Below, in pieces: positions 39,163-48,002 of a DNA stretch of 64,000 bases (the stretch's first letter is position 1; every line of letters begins with the position of its first letter). The translations under genes and the position numbers were made by a program. Origin of the DNA: Paracoccaceae bacterium (GTDB lineage: Bacteria > Pseudomonadota > Alphaproteobacteria > Rhodobacterales > Rhodobacteraceae). The notes below the pieces were generated by a model that was not told where the DNA came from, did no database searches, and was given only the letters and a program-made list of their open reading frames with translations. The stretch is from NCBI GenBank assembly GCA_014872815.1, contig WKFK01000005.1, positions 1 to 64,000 on the forward strand. The letters are read 5' to 3'.

Positions 39163-39812
39163 CAACAGAACTTCCTGTAATCTTTCAGCAATTCGTTGAC
39201 GTCGTCATAGTGATAGAGTTTGCTACCATAGGCGAAAACGCCGCAATCACAGTAGTCTTTGATGGTCTTTTCAGAGTGCGAAATCATCACCACACGGGCG
39301 TTTTTGATTTTGTCTTTGAGCGCCTGCTCACTCTTTTTCTTAAACCGCCGATCACCCACCGCGGTGATCTCATCAATCAGATAACATTCAAAGCTGATCG
39401 CCAGGGACAGGCCAAAGGCCAAACGTGCTTTCATCCCACTGGAATACGTCTGAATGGGCAGCGCCAGTGATTTGCCAAGCTCTGCAAACTCCTGCACCTG
39501 CTCCAACACAGACTCCGTGTGACAGCCATAGACGCGCGACACGAACCGCACGTTTTCCACGCCTGTCATCAAGCCATTGAAACCACGGGCAAAGCCCATC
39601 GGCCAGCTAACCTTTTCTGTACGCCGCACCCGCCCGGAAGTTGGCAGCTCAATACCCGCGACCATGCGCATCATGGTGGATTTCCCGGCGCCATTGTGGC
39701 CCATCAAGGCGACGTTTTTCTTATCGGCAAAGCGATAAGAGGCGTCATCCAGAATAACCTTTTTCACGCCTTTGACGTTGTAGATCTTGGTCACATTCTC
39801 AAATGCAATCAT
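39162..39812 (-). CDS. kpsT: Capsular polysaccharide export ATPase KpsT-like
   Basis: A 216-residue ABC ATPase. Walker A GHNGAGKST is at 38-46, the ABC signature-like YSSGMKARLAF at 123-133 and Walker B CYLIDEI at 143-149. The short length, the opening MIAFENVTKIY and FKKKSEQALKDK are typical of KpsT/polysaccharide exporters. It powers export of capsule through KpsM. The start at 39812 lies two bases after the kpsM stop; a longer in-frame reading overlaps kpsM and has no ribosome binding support. Confidence 0.93.
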   Translation of the reverse strand: MIAFENVTKIYNVKGVKKVILDDASYRFADKKNVALMGHNGAGKSTMMRMVAGIELPTSGRVRRTEKVSWPMGFARGFNGLMTGVENVRFVSRVYGCHTESVLEQVQEFAELGKSLALPIQTYSSGMKARLAFGLSLAISFECYLIDEITAVGDRRFKKKSEQALKDKIKNARVVMISHSEKTIKDYCDCGVFAYGSKLYHYDDVNELLKDYRKFC

Positions 39813-39814
39813 GC

Positions 39815-40582
39815 TTACACCCTCTGCTTTCGGGTGATGCGTTCGGCAAACATCGCGATGATCACCAAGGCGGCCCCCAGCCCCAAAGGATAGGCAATGT
39901 TGAGTACGTCGCTGCGGTAGTTGGAATAAAACCCTTCGCGTGTCCATTCCACCACATGCAGAAGCGGGTTCCACTTCAGCACCGCAATCGCCTCCGGCGG
40001 CATGGTCGACGGGATGTAAAACACCCCGGACAGGAAAAAGAGCGGCCGGGCGAAAATCTTCTCAATATGCTGCCAGGCCTGATTTTTTTGATAGAGGATC
40101 GCATTGATTGAGCCGACCCCAAACCCCAGCAGGCAGGTGGTCAGAAACGCATAGATCAACCGCTCCGGATGGGCTGGAAGCTGCCCAAGCCCAACGACCA
40201 GCAATCCGCTGTAAAAGATCACATTGATCACAATGAACGTACAGGCGATCAAGGACAGTCGCGCGAACAGCGTGTCGGGCTCTTTGATCATCGGATAAGA
40301 CAACAGCGATTTGTTGGTGGTAAACGCCCGCATCAGGGACACGGAGAGTTTATTGTAGAGCTCCAACGTCAGCACCGCCGTGGCGAAAAACAACGCCAAC
40401 GACGTGCCAAACGGGGACTGCCGCCCGATCAGGTAAAACAGCGTCATCAGGAACGACACGGAAAAGATCGGCTGAAACACGGCCCAGAAATACCCCGAGT
40501 GCGAGGTGCCAAAGGTCATGCGCGTTTCGCGCAGGGTCAATGCAGCGATGACCCGGATTTGTAGCCAAATGGAATAGAACAT
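39815..40582 (-). CDS. kpsM: Capsular polysaccharide export permease KpsM-like
   Basis: A 255-residue ABC-2 type permease with about six hydrophobic spans. It opens with VIAALTLRETRMTFGTSHSG and contains the motif FLSGVFYIPSTMPPEAIAVL near 190, seen in KpsM/Wzm proteins. It forms the inner-membrane channel with KpsT. It starts 10 bp after kpsE with TGAGGT as ribosome binding site, and kpsT starts two bases after it, so E-M-T form one translation unit. Confidence 0.92.
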   Translation of the reverse strand: MFYSIWLQIRVIAALTLRETRMTFGTSHSGYFWAVFQPIFSVSFLMTLFYLIGRQSPFGTSLALFFATAVLTLELYNKLSVSLMRAFTTNKSLLSYPMIKEPDTLFARLSLIACTFIVINVIFYSGLLVVGLGQLPAHPERLIYAFLTTCLLGFGVGSINAILYQKNQAWQHIEKIFARPLFFLSGVFYIPSTMPPEAIAVLKWNPLLHVVEWTREGFYSNYRSDVLNIAYPLGLGAALVIIAMFAERITRKQRV

Positions 40583-40592
40583 CAGCCAGACC

Positions 40593-41786
40593 TCAGCGCA
40601 TGTGATCCCGGATCGTGTAGGCGATCAGCGTGGAAATCGCCCAAAGGGCAAAGGCCGCAATCATCACCAGGAAGAAATCACGTACCCGCACCGGATAGGC
40701 TGGCTCATTTGGTACAAAGGGGCGTGCAAATACGCCAAGATAGCGTTGCTGGCGATCCGCATCCATGCGCGCGGTTTCCAAAGACACCATGGCAGAGGCG
40801 TAGCTTTGCTGGGCAAAGTTCTGTTCAATCAGTAGACCTTCGTAGGCTGCCAGTGCCTCTGCCGTGTTCTCCGGACTGTCCTGTCCGCCTTGTTGGCCAA
40901 TCAACGCACGTCGCTGTTGGATCTGATCTTCCAGGGCACGCGCCTGCCGGTTGAGCTGAGTCAGCATCGGCGAGTCCGCATCCACGGACCCGGCGAGCGC
41001 GTTGATCCGCGCCTGAATGTCCACCAGCTTGGTTTCCAGAGAGGCCATCAGTTCCGCATCCAGCTGCGCATTGACCATCGGGTCTACCGCGCCACGTTCA
41101 GCGCGGAAATTCACCAACTGCAGGCGAATATTGCGCACCCGCTCCTCAGCCCGCTCCACCTCTTTGGCGGCAAACTGCACCGAATCTCGGCGCGCCTTCT
41201 CGGATAATTCGTTCACAAGTCGATCGGCCGCCGCCAACGCCAGCTGCGCCAGGCGCTCTGCCATCTCGGCATCAAAAGCCTGCACCTCAAAGGTCACAAT
41301 GCCCGTGGTGCTGTCATAGGTCGTGTTGATCCGCCACTGCCAATACTCCACCAGCTCCTCAAAGGTGCTGTCCGGGCGGAATCGGGCTATTGGGTCGATA
41401 TGCTCTTGGGAATAGTGGCCGCGCAGGTCCAACTCGGCATCAAGCTGACGCAGCAGGTCCGCACTCTCAAGGAAATTCCGCACCACATAGCTGTCCGATG
41501 TGGTGCTGCCACTGGGTGACAGGCCGGTAAAAGAAGTAACAAAGTCAGGGGTGCCGCCGCCTTCAAGGCCGCGTATCACAAAACTGGCGCCTGCGGCGTA
41601 GCGATCAGAGGCCAGCACCCCAAAATAGGCACCACCCAGCCCAACCGGGATCAAAAACAGGCACAGAAACGACAAAATCAGCCCCCATCGCTTGTTCTTG
41701 AGCGGGGAGGTTTTCGGAGGCTCTTGCATCACTCCGGAGGGACCACCTTCGGGTTCAACCGCCTTCAGGGCTTGGACTTCTGCCAT
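40593..41786 (-). CDS. kpsE: Capsule export inner-membrane protein KpsE-like (polysaccharide co-polymerase family)
   Basis: A 397-residue protein with one TM near residues 35-57 (WGLILSFLCLFLIPVGLGGA), a long periplasmic coiled-coil region (about 170-320, e.g. RRDSVQFAAKEVERAEERVR) and a second TM at the C-terminus (DFFLVMIAAFALWAISTLIA). This is the Wzz/KpsE layout, bridging the ABC exporter and the outer-membrane channel. AAAGGT lies before the ATG. A 184-bp gap separates it from the transferase gene upstream, so an internal promoter is possible. Confidence 0.9.
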   Translation of the reverse strand: MAEVQALKAVEPEGGPSGVMQEPPKTSPLKNKRWGLILSFLCLFLIPVGLGGAYFGVLASDRYAAGASFVIRGLEGGGTPDFVTSFTGLSPSGSTTSDSYVVRNFLESADLLRQLDAELDLRGHYSQEHIDPIARFRPDSTFEELVEYWQWRINTTYDSTTGIVTFEVQAFDAEMAERLAQLALAAADRLVNELSEKARRDSVQFAAKEVERAEERVRNIRLQLVNFRAERGAVDPMVNAQLDAELMASLETKLVDIQARINALAGSVDADSPMLTQLNRQARALEDQIQQRRALIGQQGGQDSPENTAEALAAYEGLLIEQNFAQQSYASAMVSLETARMDADRQQRYLGVFARPFVPNEPAYPVRVRDFFLVMIAAFALWAISTLIAYTIRDHMR

Positions 41787-41970
41787 GTTTTACCTTTCAT
41801 ACGCCTTCTGGCGCGGACGTCTTTGTGTGTTTCACACGAAAGCTCTGCATTCTGGCGGAGCTGAGCGGCGCAATAGGTGCTGGGCACAACAGGCCGGATA
41901 CGTCAAAAATTAGATCAAAAAAGTTTACGAAGTGTCAGCGGCCACCAAGTTTCTTAACGGGCAAGACCGA

Positions 41971-43257
41971 TCAAATCGCCTGCGCCTGCGACCAAAACGG
42001 ATCGTTGCGCACATAGTCGATCAACCACCGCCGTGCGGAACTGGCCGACATGCCCTCAAGCTCAGGATTGCGCCAGCCAAACACCATTTTGCGATGCGCC
42101 GTGTCGGTCTCATCCGCGTCACCCAGATAGTCCGTCAAGGCCGTCTCCGGATCCTGATGCGGCATGATGCATTTGCGAGCGTAAATCGCTTCCATCCCTT
42201 TAGGCACGGCATCCTCGCGCGCTAGAACCATGTGGCGAATGCGCTGCTTCAGGAAAATTGCCTCCATACCGGAGATGTCACATAGGGCCAGCGCCACGGC
42301 CATCGGCGCGCTGTCATCTTCCACAATGGTGTTGAGACGGCTCAACTGAGTGAAGCAGCCGAATTTCAACTGTATGCTGGCATGGCGCATCATCACCGAC
42401 ACCTGCAAACCAGACCGGCGCAGCAGCCGAATGCCGGAAATAAATTCCCGCACCATCGCGGGACGCAGCATCCCCAAATATGGGTGCGGCTTGACCACGA
42501 CACGATGCAAATCCAAGGCACGCGCCGCTTTCAAAACCGCCATGAATCCGCGCAGTCCCACTACAGAGCTGTAGTTGTCTGCGTCACTGCCATAACCTTC
42601 CCAGGTCGGGGAATAGAATATCACCGGGGCCGTGTCGGTAATCCGCGCGGGTTTGATCCAAGGCATGGACTGCACAAAGGTGTCGCCCATCATTACCAAA
42701 CGCCCCTGATCCACATCCGCAGAGGTGAAAATTCCGGCGTCTAAGTACCGATCCCGCGCCAGCGGACCAGCGATCGAGACATAGTCATACATGCGCGACG
42801 CAGGGCGCACAGAGGCGCCCTTGTTGCTTTCGCCATGTAACGTCAGCACGTGGCGGAACCCACGATTGGTGACGGTTTGCAGGTTGGACTGCGAGTTAAA
42901 CGGGTAAAACAGCACGCCGCCTTTGCGCAGCGGAAACTGCGTCGCGCCTCCGCCCTTCACCGGCCGCACATCCAGATCCGAGGGCAACCGGCTGAACAGC
43001 CGTTGCATCCGGATCAACGCGCGATGGCGTAGCAGCAGCGGCGTATCGGATTTCCCGTAGGCGCCGCTCTCAAAGAAGGGTCGGATTTGATTGACCGCAG
43101 AGAGCACCGGGCTGTCCAGGTAGACAGCCTGATCCGGCACCGCCTCCACATCCCGCAGCGCAATATGGGCGCTGCGGTCTTCAGACACGGCTTCCGGAAG
43201 ATCGCCCTCAGGCGCCTGTTGCGTTTGCACTTTATTTGTGTCCCGCACGTCCAACAT
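41971..43257 (-). CDS. TagB/TagF-like polyol-phosphate transferase of the capsule locus
   Basis: A 428-residue cytosolic or membrane-associated protein. From about residue 115 it follows the pattern of CDP-glycerol/CDP-ribitol phosphotransferases: TLHGES (139-144), MYDYVSIAG (156-164), IFYSPTWEG (213-221) and KPHP (256-259), then a CDISGM segment in place of DYSS. By family knowledge such enzymes build polyol-phosphate chains. It lies 4 bp after the SDR gene and shares the operon with a cytidylyltransferase, which supports a CDP-polyol donor. The match is motif-level; a KpsS-like or other GT-B function is an alternative. Confidence 0.65.
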   Translation of the reverse strand: MLDVRDTNKVQTQQAPEGDLPEAVSEDRSAHIALRDVEAVPDQAVYLDSPVLSAVNQIRPFFESGAYGKSDTPLLLRHRALIRMQRLFSRLPSDLDVRPVKGGGATQFPLRKGGVLFYPFNSQSNLQTVTNRGFRHVLTLHGESNKGASVRPASRMYDYVSIAGPLARDRYLDAGIFTSADVDQGRLVMMGDTFVQSMPWIKPARITDTAPVIFYSPTWEGYGSDADNYSSVVGLRGFMAVLKAARALDLHRVVVKPHPYLGMLRPAMVREFISGIRLLRRSGLQVSVMMRHASIQLKFGCFTQLSRLNTIVEDDSAPMAVALALCDISGMEAIFLKQRIRHMVLAREDAVPKGMEAIYARKCIMPHQDPETALTDYLGDADETDTAHRKMVFGWRNPELEGMSASSARRWLIDYVRNDPFWSQAQAI

Positions 43258-43261
43258 TGAC

Positions 43262-43966
43262 TTAGGTGCGCACCACCAGGTTTTCGCTCAACAGCATCTT
43301 GCCGGTAGGCGAAGACATCATGGCGATCACATCGGCAACTTGCTCAGGCTGCATGATGGTGCTTGGATCTTCGTCCGGCGCCAGCGTTTTGCGCAGATCT
43401 GTGGCACAACGGCCCGGGGACAGACACACAACATCCACACCATAAGGGGCCAACTCGTCACGCATCACTTCGGACATGTTGATCACGGCCGCCTTGGAGG
43501 TGGAATAGGACATCCAGCCGGACCGGCCATTGATGCCAGCGGTGGAAGCGATGTTGATCACCTTGTCCAGCGGATGGTTGCGCAGCAACGCTTCCTGCAC
43601 AAAGCGGAATGGGGAGTAGACATTCACCTGCATGGTCAGCTCAAAGTCTGCCATGTTGGTTTCGTTGATCGACGCTGGCTTGGTGAAACCGGCATTGTTG
43701 ACGATGGATGTCACAGCAACATTTTCCGCTTCCAGACGGTCAAAGACCTCTTTCACCGCGTCAGGCTTGGACAGATCCGCCTCGATCTGGAAAATCTGAC
43801 GGTTGCCTGCAATCGCGCGGACTTCTGCAACAGCATTGTCAAAAGTGTCGGACTTGCGCGCCACCATGACAATGCAATTTACGTCATCCATTCCACGCGC
43901 AAAACGGCGGGCGGTTGCGAGACCGATGCCTTTGGAGGCACCACTAATCAAAACAGTCTTAGACAT
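43262..43966 (-). CDS. Short-chain dehydrogenase/reductase of the capsule locus
   Basis: A 234-residue NAD(P)-dependent SDR. The cofactor motif SGASKGIG is at 8-15, NNAG at 90-93 and the catalytic S141, Y154 and K158 (YSTSK) are all present. The C-terminus has LSPGRCATDLRKTLAPDEDP, resembling the reductase half of Bcs1/Acs1 (CDP-ribitol synthesis), where it reduces ribulose 5-phosphate. It overlaps the cytidylyltransferase stop by 8 bp (same order as in the fused Bcs1). The substrate is inferred from context. Confidence 0.8.
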   Translation of the reverse strand: MSKTVLISGASKGIGLATARRFARGMDDVNCIVMVARKSDTFDNAVAEVRAIAGNRQIFQIEADLSKPDAVKEVFDRLEAENVAVTSIVNNAGFTKPASINETNMADFELTMQVNVYSPFRFVQEALLRNHPLDKVINIASTAGINGRSGWMSYSTSKAAVINMSEVMRDELAPYGVDVVCLSPGRCATDLRKTLAPDEDPSTIMQPEQVADVIAMMSSPTGKMLLSENLVVRT

Positions 43967-44702
43967 AGGCAGTCACTTTTCCTTTGCTGTGGAAATCCTT
44001 CATCATGCCTTCGGCGATAATGAAATCTTCTGGGGTGGTTACTTTTCTGTTGCGGCTGGTGCCCTCCAGGGACAGCACCGGCTTTTTGGTCATCTCTACG
44101 ACCATGACCGAATCCTCGTTGTAGACTTTTGCCTCTTCTCGGGCTTTGGCGTGCGCATCCGTCAAAGTCGCGCGCGCAAATTTCTGGGGCAGTTGAATGT
44201 CAAACACCTTGTCGCGTGAGACACCGCGCATCACCTGGCGGGTTTCTGGATCAATCCGGCACATGGAGAAGGCGATGGCATGGCAATAGCCCGCATTCTC
44301 AGCGTCACAGGTGATCAGATCCGTCAGCATGTCCACGCTGATGAACGGACGGGCCGCTTCATGCAGAACCACCACATCCTTTTGGGCAGCGGCCAGAAGC
44401 GTTTCACAGCTCTCCTGACGTGTCTCGCCCGCTGGCAGGATTTTGTAGGGAAGACCGGCGCAGTAGGCGTCCATGATCTCTCGTGTGCGCTCCTCAAACC
44501 CCGCCGGCGCGTTCACAATGATCTCCGCCACATGTGGGGTGCGTACCGCCGCAATGATCGAATGGGCAATCATCGGATGACCCGCCAACTTGTAGAACTG
44601 CTTGGGTTCGTGGTGGTTGGACCGTGATCCCACACCGCCGGACAGCAACAGGAACGAGACCTGCGGTTCGGGTTGTGGACGTGTCAGTCTATGTAAACTC
44701 AT
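43959..44702 (-). CDS. IspD/Bcs1-type cytidylyltransferase of the capsule locus
   Basis: A 247-residue CTP-dependent cytidylyltransferase. The CTP-binding loop is LLLSGGVGSR (18-27) followed by PKQFYKLAG (33-41), then HEAARPFI (114-121) and the C-terminal KVTTPEDFIIAEG. IspD proteins have the same plan, but this gene sits in a capsule operon with an SDR and a TagB-like transferase, which suggests a ribitol- or other polyol-phosphate cytidylyltransferase as in Bcs1/TarI. It starts 4 bp after the kpsD-like gene. A role as the cell's only IspD cannot be excluded. Confidence 0.82.
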   Translation of the reverse strand: MSLHRLTRPQPEPQVSFLLLSGGVGSRSNHHEPKQFYKLAGHPMIAHSIIAAVRTPHVAEIIVNAPAGFEERTREIMDAYCAGLPYKILPAGETRQESCETLLAAAQKDVVVLHEAARPFISVDMLTDLITCDAENAGYCHAIAFSMCRIDPETRQVMRGVSRDKVFDIQLPQKFARATLTDAHAKAREEAKVYNEDSVMVVEMTKKPVLSLEGTSRNRKVTTPEDFIIAEGMMKDFHSKGKVTAYV

Positions 44703-44706
44703 GTGG

Positions 44707-45855
44707 TCAGCTCGCTATCGCTAATGTTGCCAGCACAAGGGCCGTGAATTTTGCAAGATCGGTGGACGGCGCGTTTGCGACAAACAGCACGTCCTTGTCC
44801 CGCATGGTGAAAGCTTGGGTCATGAAAATCGCCTCAGGTGTGCTCATGTCGATCCAGTAGATCGTGGGCACCCCTTGGGAATATGTACGGTCAGGCAAGG
44901 TCGCACCGGTGCTTTTCACACGCTCCCGGTGTTCAAACCGGAACAGGAACACACCGCTATCATCGGCGAGCTTGTCATCAAGGCCGCCCACTTGGCTGAT
45001 GGCTTCCGCCAGAGTCACCTGCTCGGTATTAAACGCATGCTGAGACGGTTTCTTTACAGCCCCCATCGCCGAGAAGGACCTTGGGTTGTGCAGAAGTTGC
45101 ACAGTGTCCCGCGGCTGTAGCCAAACGTTCGCACTGCCGGTGGAAATCACTTCATCAAGGCGCGCACGAGCAACTGAACTGCCGCGCACAAGGCTAACCT
45201 CCATATCGTGGGTTGCCTGTGTTGCCCCCTTCGCCAAAGCCACCGCATCCAAGAGACGCAGACCGCTGGCGGGAATGTCAAACCGACCGGGCGACCGGGC
45301 GTCCCCCACAACGGTCACACTTTGTGCGCCGCCCTTTTCAAGTATCACGGAGACCTCAGGATCAACCGCCTTACCACGCAACCCATCTGCGATATGGGTG
45401 CGCACCTGATCCACTGTCATGCCAGCGACCTGCAGGTTTCCCACATAGGGAATGTTGATGTTGCCATCGTTGCTCACGATCACAGGGATCGCTGAAGATT
45501 TTTGCTCAGAAGTTGAAAACAAACCTTCGGCAGAGCTTTCCCAGATCCGCACGGTCAACCGGTCACCCACACGAATGTTGGTCCCAGCCGTTGACGAGCT
45601 GCGAGAGCTCAGGCTGCCTGCAAAACCGGCCTTTATAGGGGCTCCCACTTTGCCGATCACCGCGGGGGTCACCGGAACCAGTGCAAAATCACGGGACACG
45701 TGCTCCTGTTTGGCGGCCTGATCTGACATGGTGATCGTCGCCTTGCTGGTGCCTTGCCCCGGCAAGGTTGTACAGCCCGCAAGAGCCAACGCAGCAACCC
45801 CGAGGACCATCGCCCCGCGCCACTGCACTCTTCTTCGCTTCGCTTCCACAACCAT
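44707..45855 (-). CDS. Polysaccharide export outer-membrane lipoprotein KpsD/Wza-like
   Basis: A 382-residue lipoprotein; the signal peptide ends in the lipobox LALAGC with the lipidated Cys at 28. The poly-export domain follows (IRVGDRLTVRIWESSAEGLF, VSNDGNINIPYVGNLQVAGM) and then SLBB-like repeats (VTVVGDARSPGRFDIPASGL; FSAMGAVKKPSQHAFN). It would form the outer-membrane exit of the capsule exporter. The start ATG at 45855 is uncertain; a TTG four codons earlier is also open. It is first in the capsule operon, so the promoter lies in the gap upstream. Confidence 0.9.
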   Translation of the reverse strand: MVVEAKRRRVQWRGAMVLGVAALALAGCTTLPGQGTSKATITMSDQAAKQEHVSRDFALVPVTPAVIGKVGAPIKAGFAGSLSSRSSSTAGTNIRVGDRLTVRIWESSAEGLFSTSEQKSSAIPVIVSNDGNINIPYVGNLQVAGMTVDQVRTHIADGLRGKAVDPEVSVILEKGGAQSVTVVGDARSPGRFDIPASGLRLLDAVALAKGATQATHDMEVSLVRGSSVARARLDEVISTGSANVWLQPRDTVQLLHNPRSFSAMGAVKKPSQHAFNTEQVTLAEAISQVGGLDDKLADDSGVFLFRFEHRERVKSTGATLPDRTYSQGVPTIYWIDMSTPEAIFMTQAFTMRDKDVLFVANAPSTDLAKFTALVLATLAIAS

Positions 45856-46583
45856 TTTGGTTTTCAACTTTCTGTTTACAGCGCGTCACAGCCTTTGAGC
45901 CGCAACACAATTGGAGTTCTTCCAGTCTCCACCCGCCTTACCGTGGCTAAGATGGATCAAGCGTCCGTTCTGGAGGCCCGTGACCTGACTGTATTTGCGA
46001 AAGTGGTTACCGTTCTGATAATGACCGCGCGCCTGCTACGGCCGGCGTAGGCAGAGGTTGCCGCGCCAAAGCAGAGATCGCAGTGCACAGCTCAACCAAA
46101 AGCTTCGTCCGCCGCGATCCCATCCGGCGAAACACAAGAAGAACACTTAATCGATTTTAAACCTTGGTTACCCAAAGCATCGTGGGGCAGAAAAAAACGT
46201 TCAACAATTCAGCCACTTAAATCTGTGGCAGCAAATTTGTCTTAAGATTGGCGTGTCAGTCGACGGACACCGTGTGGCGGCGCAAGGGGGCGGAAAACCT
46301 TAAAGCTCGGTTACTGCCTTATGGAGAGTTTTATCTAAACTTGTTGAAATTGTTGTCTCTCAAAACCGCTCTACCCACACAACAAAGGCATGTGCGCCAT
46401 CCCAGTTGCCAATCAACAGAATCAATTCTTCCCACATCGGTCGAACCATTGCCCGCGCTCTTCACGCTTGGGCAGCGCAACTCCAGAAAGAACTCCAAAA
46501 GCTGAAAGGCGGAACGACAAACGCCCGCACCCTTTTCGGCTGCGGACGCTTACGCGACAGAAAGAGGGCAACGTTGGCGGGAG
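45856..46583. promoter_or_regulatory. Long gene-free region upstream of the capsule operon
   Basis: A 728-bp gap between kpsD and uxaC (both minus). The part 46130-46380 is clearly AT-richer than the surrounding genes. No open frame on either strand has a convincing start or protein character. It should hold the capsule operon promoter and possibly regulator sites or a small RNA; I cannot identify any by eye. Confidence 0.4.
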
Positions 46584-48002
46584 TTACACAACCTTGCCCA
46601 GCTTATAGGCATCAATGGTCAGATCTCTGCACAACAGGCGCGCGATTTCATCCACATCGCTGCGGCCTAGAATGCCTCGACCACGCTGTTGTGCGAGGTG
46701 CAGACTGACACCACGTCGCCACATGTCGTGGCGCGCTGGGATCGACATCAACGCCCGCGTGTCGTCGTTAAATCCGGCAAGGTTCCAATAGCCTGCAGTC
46801 TCAACCACCTGATCCAGATAGCGCGCAATTCCATTGGCGCTGTCATGGAACCACCACGGAGGCCCTAGCCTCAAGGCAGGCCAATGCCCCGCCATCGGGG
46901 CCAGTTCTCGGGCGTAGGCGCTTTCATCCAACGTGAACAAAATAATGTTCATGTCGCGCTCATTGCCTACCCGATTGAGCAGGGCATCCATACCATCCAC
47001 CCAATCCACCCGCACAGGCATATCCGCCCCCATATGGGGCCCAAACTTCTCATGAAGCGCCTTATTGGTATTACGGCGGCTGCCTGCGTGGATTTGCATG
47101 ACCAACCCGTCTTCCGCAGACATCTGCGCCATCTCGGTCAGCATGTGACCGTAAAACACTTGCGCTTCCTTTGGGGTGATCTTGCCGCTGCGCGCTTTCG
47201 CATAAAGCGCCGACGCCCGCTTTTCCGTCAGGTAGCAGGTCATCAAATCGCTTACCGCATGATCCGTCGCCGTGGCCCCATAGGCCATGAAATAGGCGCG
47301 CCGATCCCGCAACGCCTCCAAATACCCGGCAAAGCTCTCAGTGTCCTGACCGGTCATCTCAGCAAGTTGCTTGATGTCTTTTTTGAAATCCGGATGCTTT
47401 GGGTCCAGAATACTATCTGGCCGGAAAGTCGGAATAATCTTCCCGCTCAATTTCTGTTTCCGAGCGGCCTTATGGTGGTTCAGATCGGACAGCGCATTGT
47501 CACTGGTGGCCAGAACCTCAATGTTGAACTCTTCCAGAAGCGCCTGCGGACGCAGCCGTGCCGCTTTGAGTTCCGCATCGATTTTGTCATAGAACACATC
47601 GGCGTTTTCTGCATTGAGCGTCGCCGTAATGCCAAAAGTCCGCGCCATTGTGGTCGCAAACCAAGCGTCACTCGGCGTGCCACGGAACTTGTGCCAATGG
47701 CCGGCAAAGATGCGAAAGATCGCCCTTGCATCGCGCTTCTCCGGCGGCACGCCAATGCCAAGGTCTTCCATTCCAACGCCTTGGCTATACAACATACGGA
47801 AAATGTAGTGATCCGGCACAATCAGCAATTCCGTCGGATCAGCAAAAGCTTTGTTCTCCGCAAACCAACTCGGATCGCAATGACCGAGGGGCGAAATGAT
47901 TGGCATATCACGCACGCCGTCATAGATGTCCTGTGCCGCATCCGGCAGGGTCAGAATTGGCGTGGTGTGCCCGGTGAGGGAATGCAAGGGCTGGCTCATC
48001 AC
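46584..48002 (-). CDS. uxaC: Glucuronate (uronate) isomerase
   Basis: A 472-residue TIM-barrel enzyme of hexuronate catabolism, turning D-glucuronate into D-fructuronate and D-galacturonate into D-tagaturonate. Landmarks are PIISPLGHCDPSWFAENKAF (metal-binding His region; family HCHL is GHCD here), DHYIFRMLYSQGVGMEDLGI, IHAGSRRNTNKALHEKFG and the C-terminal LAGFNDDTRALMSIPARHDM. Length matches the family (about 470). It is divergent from uxuA, the next enzyme of the pathway, across a 642-bp gap. No regulator or transporter for hexuronates is in the window. Confidence 0.93.
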   Translation of the reverse strand: MMSQPLHSLTGHTTPILTLPDAAQDIYDGVRDMPIISPLGHCDPSWFAENKAFADPTELLIVPDHYIFRMLYSQGVGMEDLGIGVPPEKRDARAIFRIFAGHWHKFRGTPSDAWFATTMARTFGITATLNAENADVFYDKIDAELKAARLRPQALLEEFNIEVLATSDNALSDLNHHKAARKQKLSGKIIPTFRPDSILDPKHPDFKKDIKQLAEMTGQDTESFAGYLEALRDRRAYFMAYGATATDHAVSDLMTCYLTEKRASALYAKARSGKITPKEAQVFYGHMLTEMAQMSAEDGLVMQIHAGSRRNTNKALHEKFGPHMGADMPVRVDWVDGMDALLNRVGNERDMNIILFTLDESAYARELAPMAGHWPALRLGPPWWFHDSANGIARYLDQVVETAGYWNLAGFNDDTRALMSIPARHDMWRRGVSLHLAQQRGRGILGRSDVDEIARLLCRDLTIDAYKLGKVV

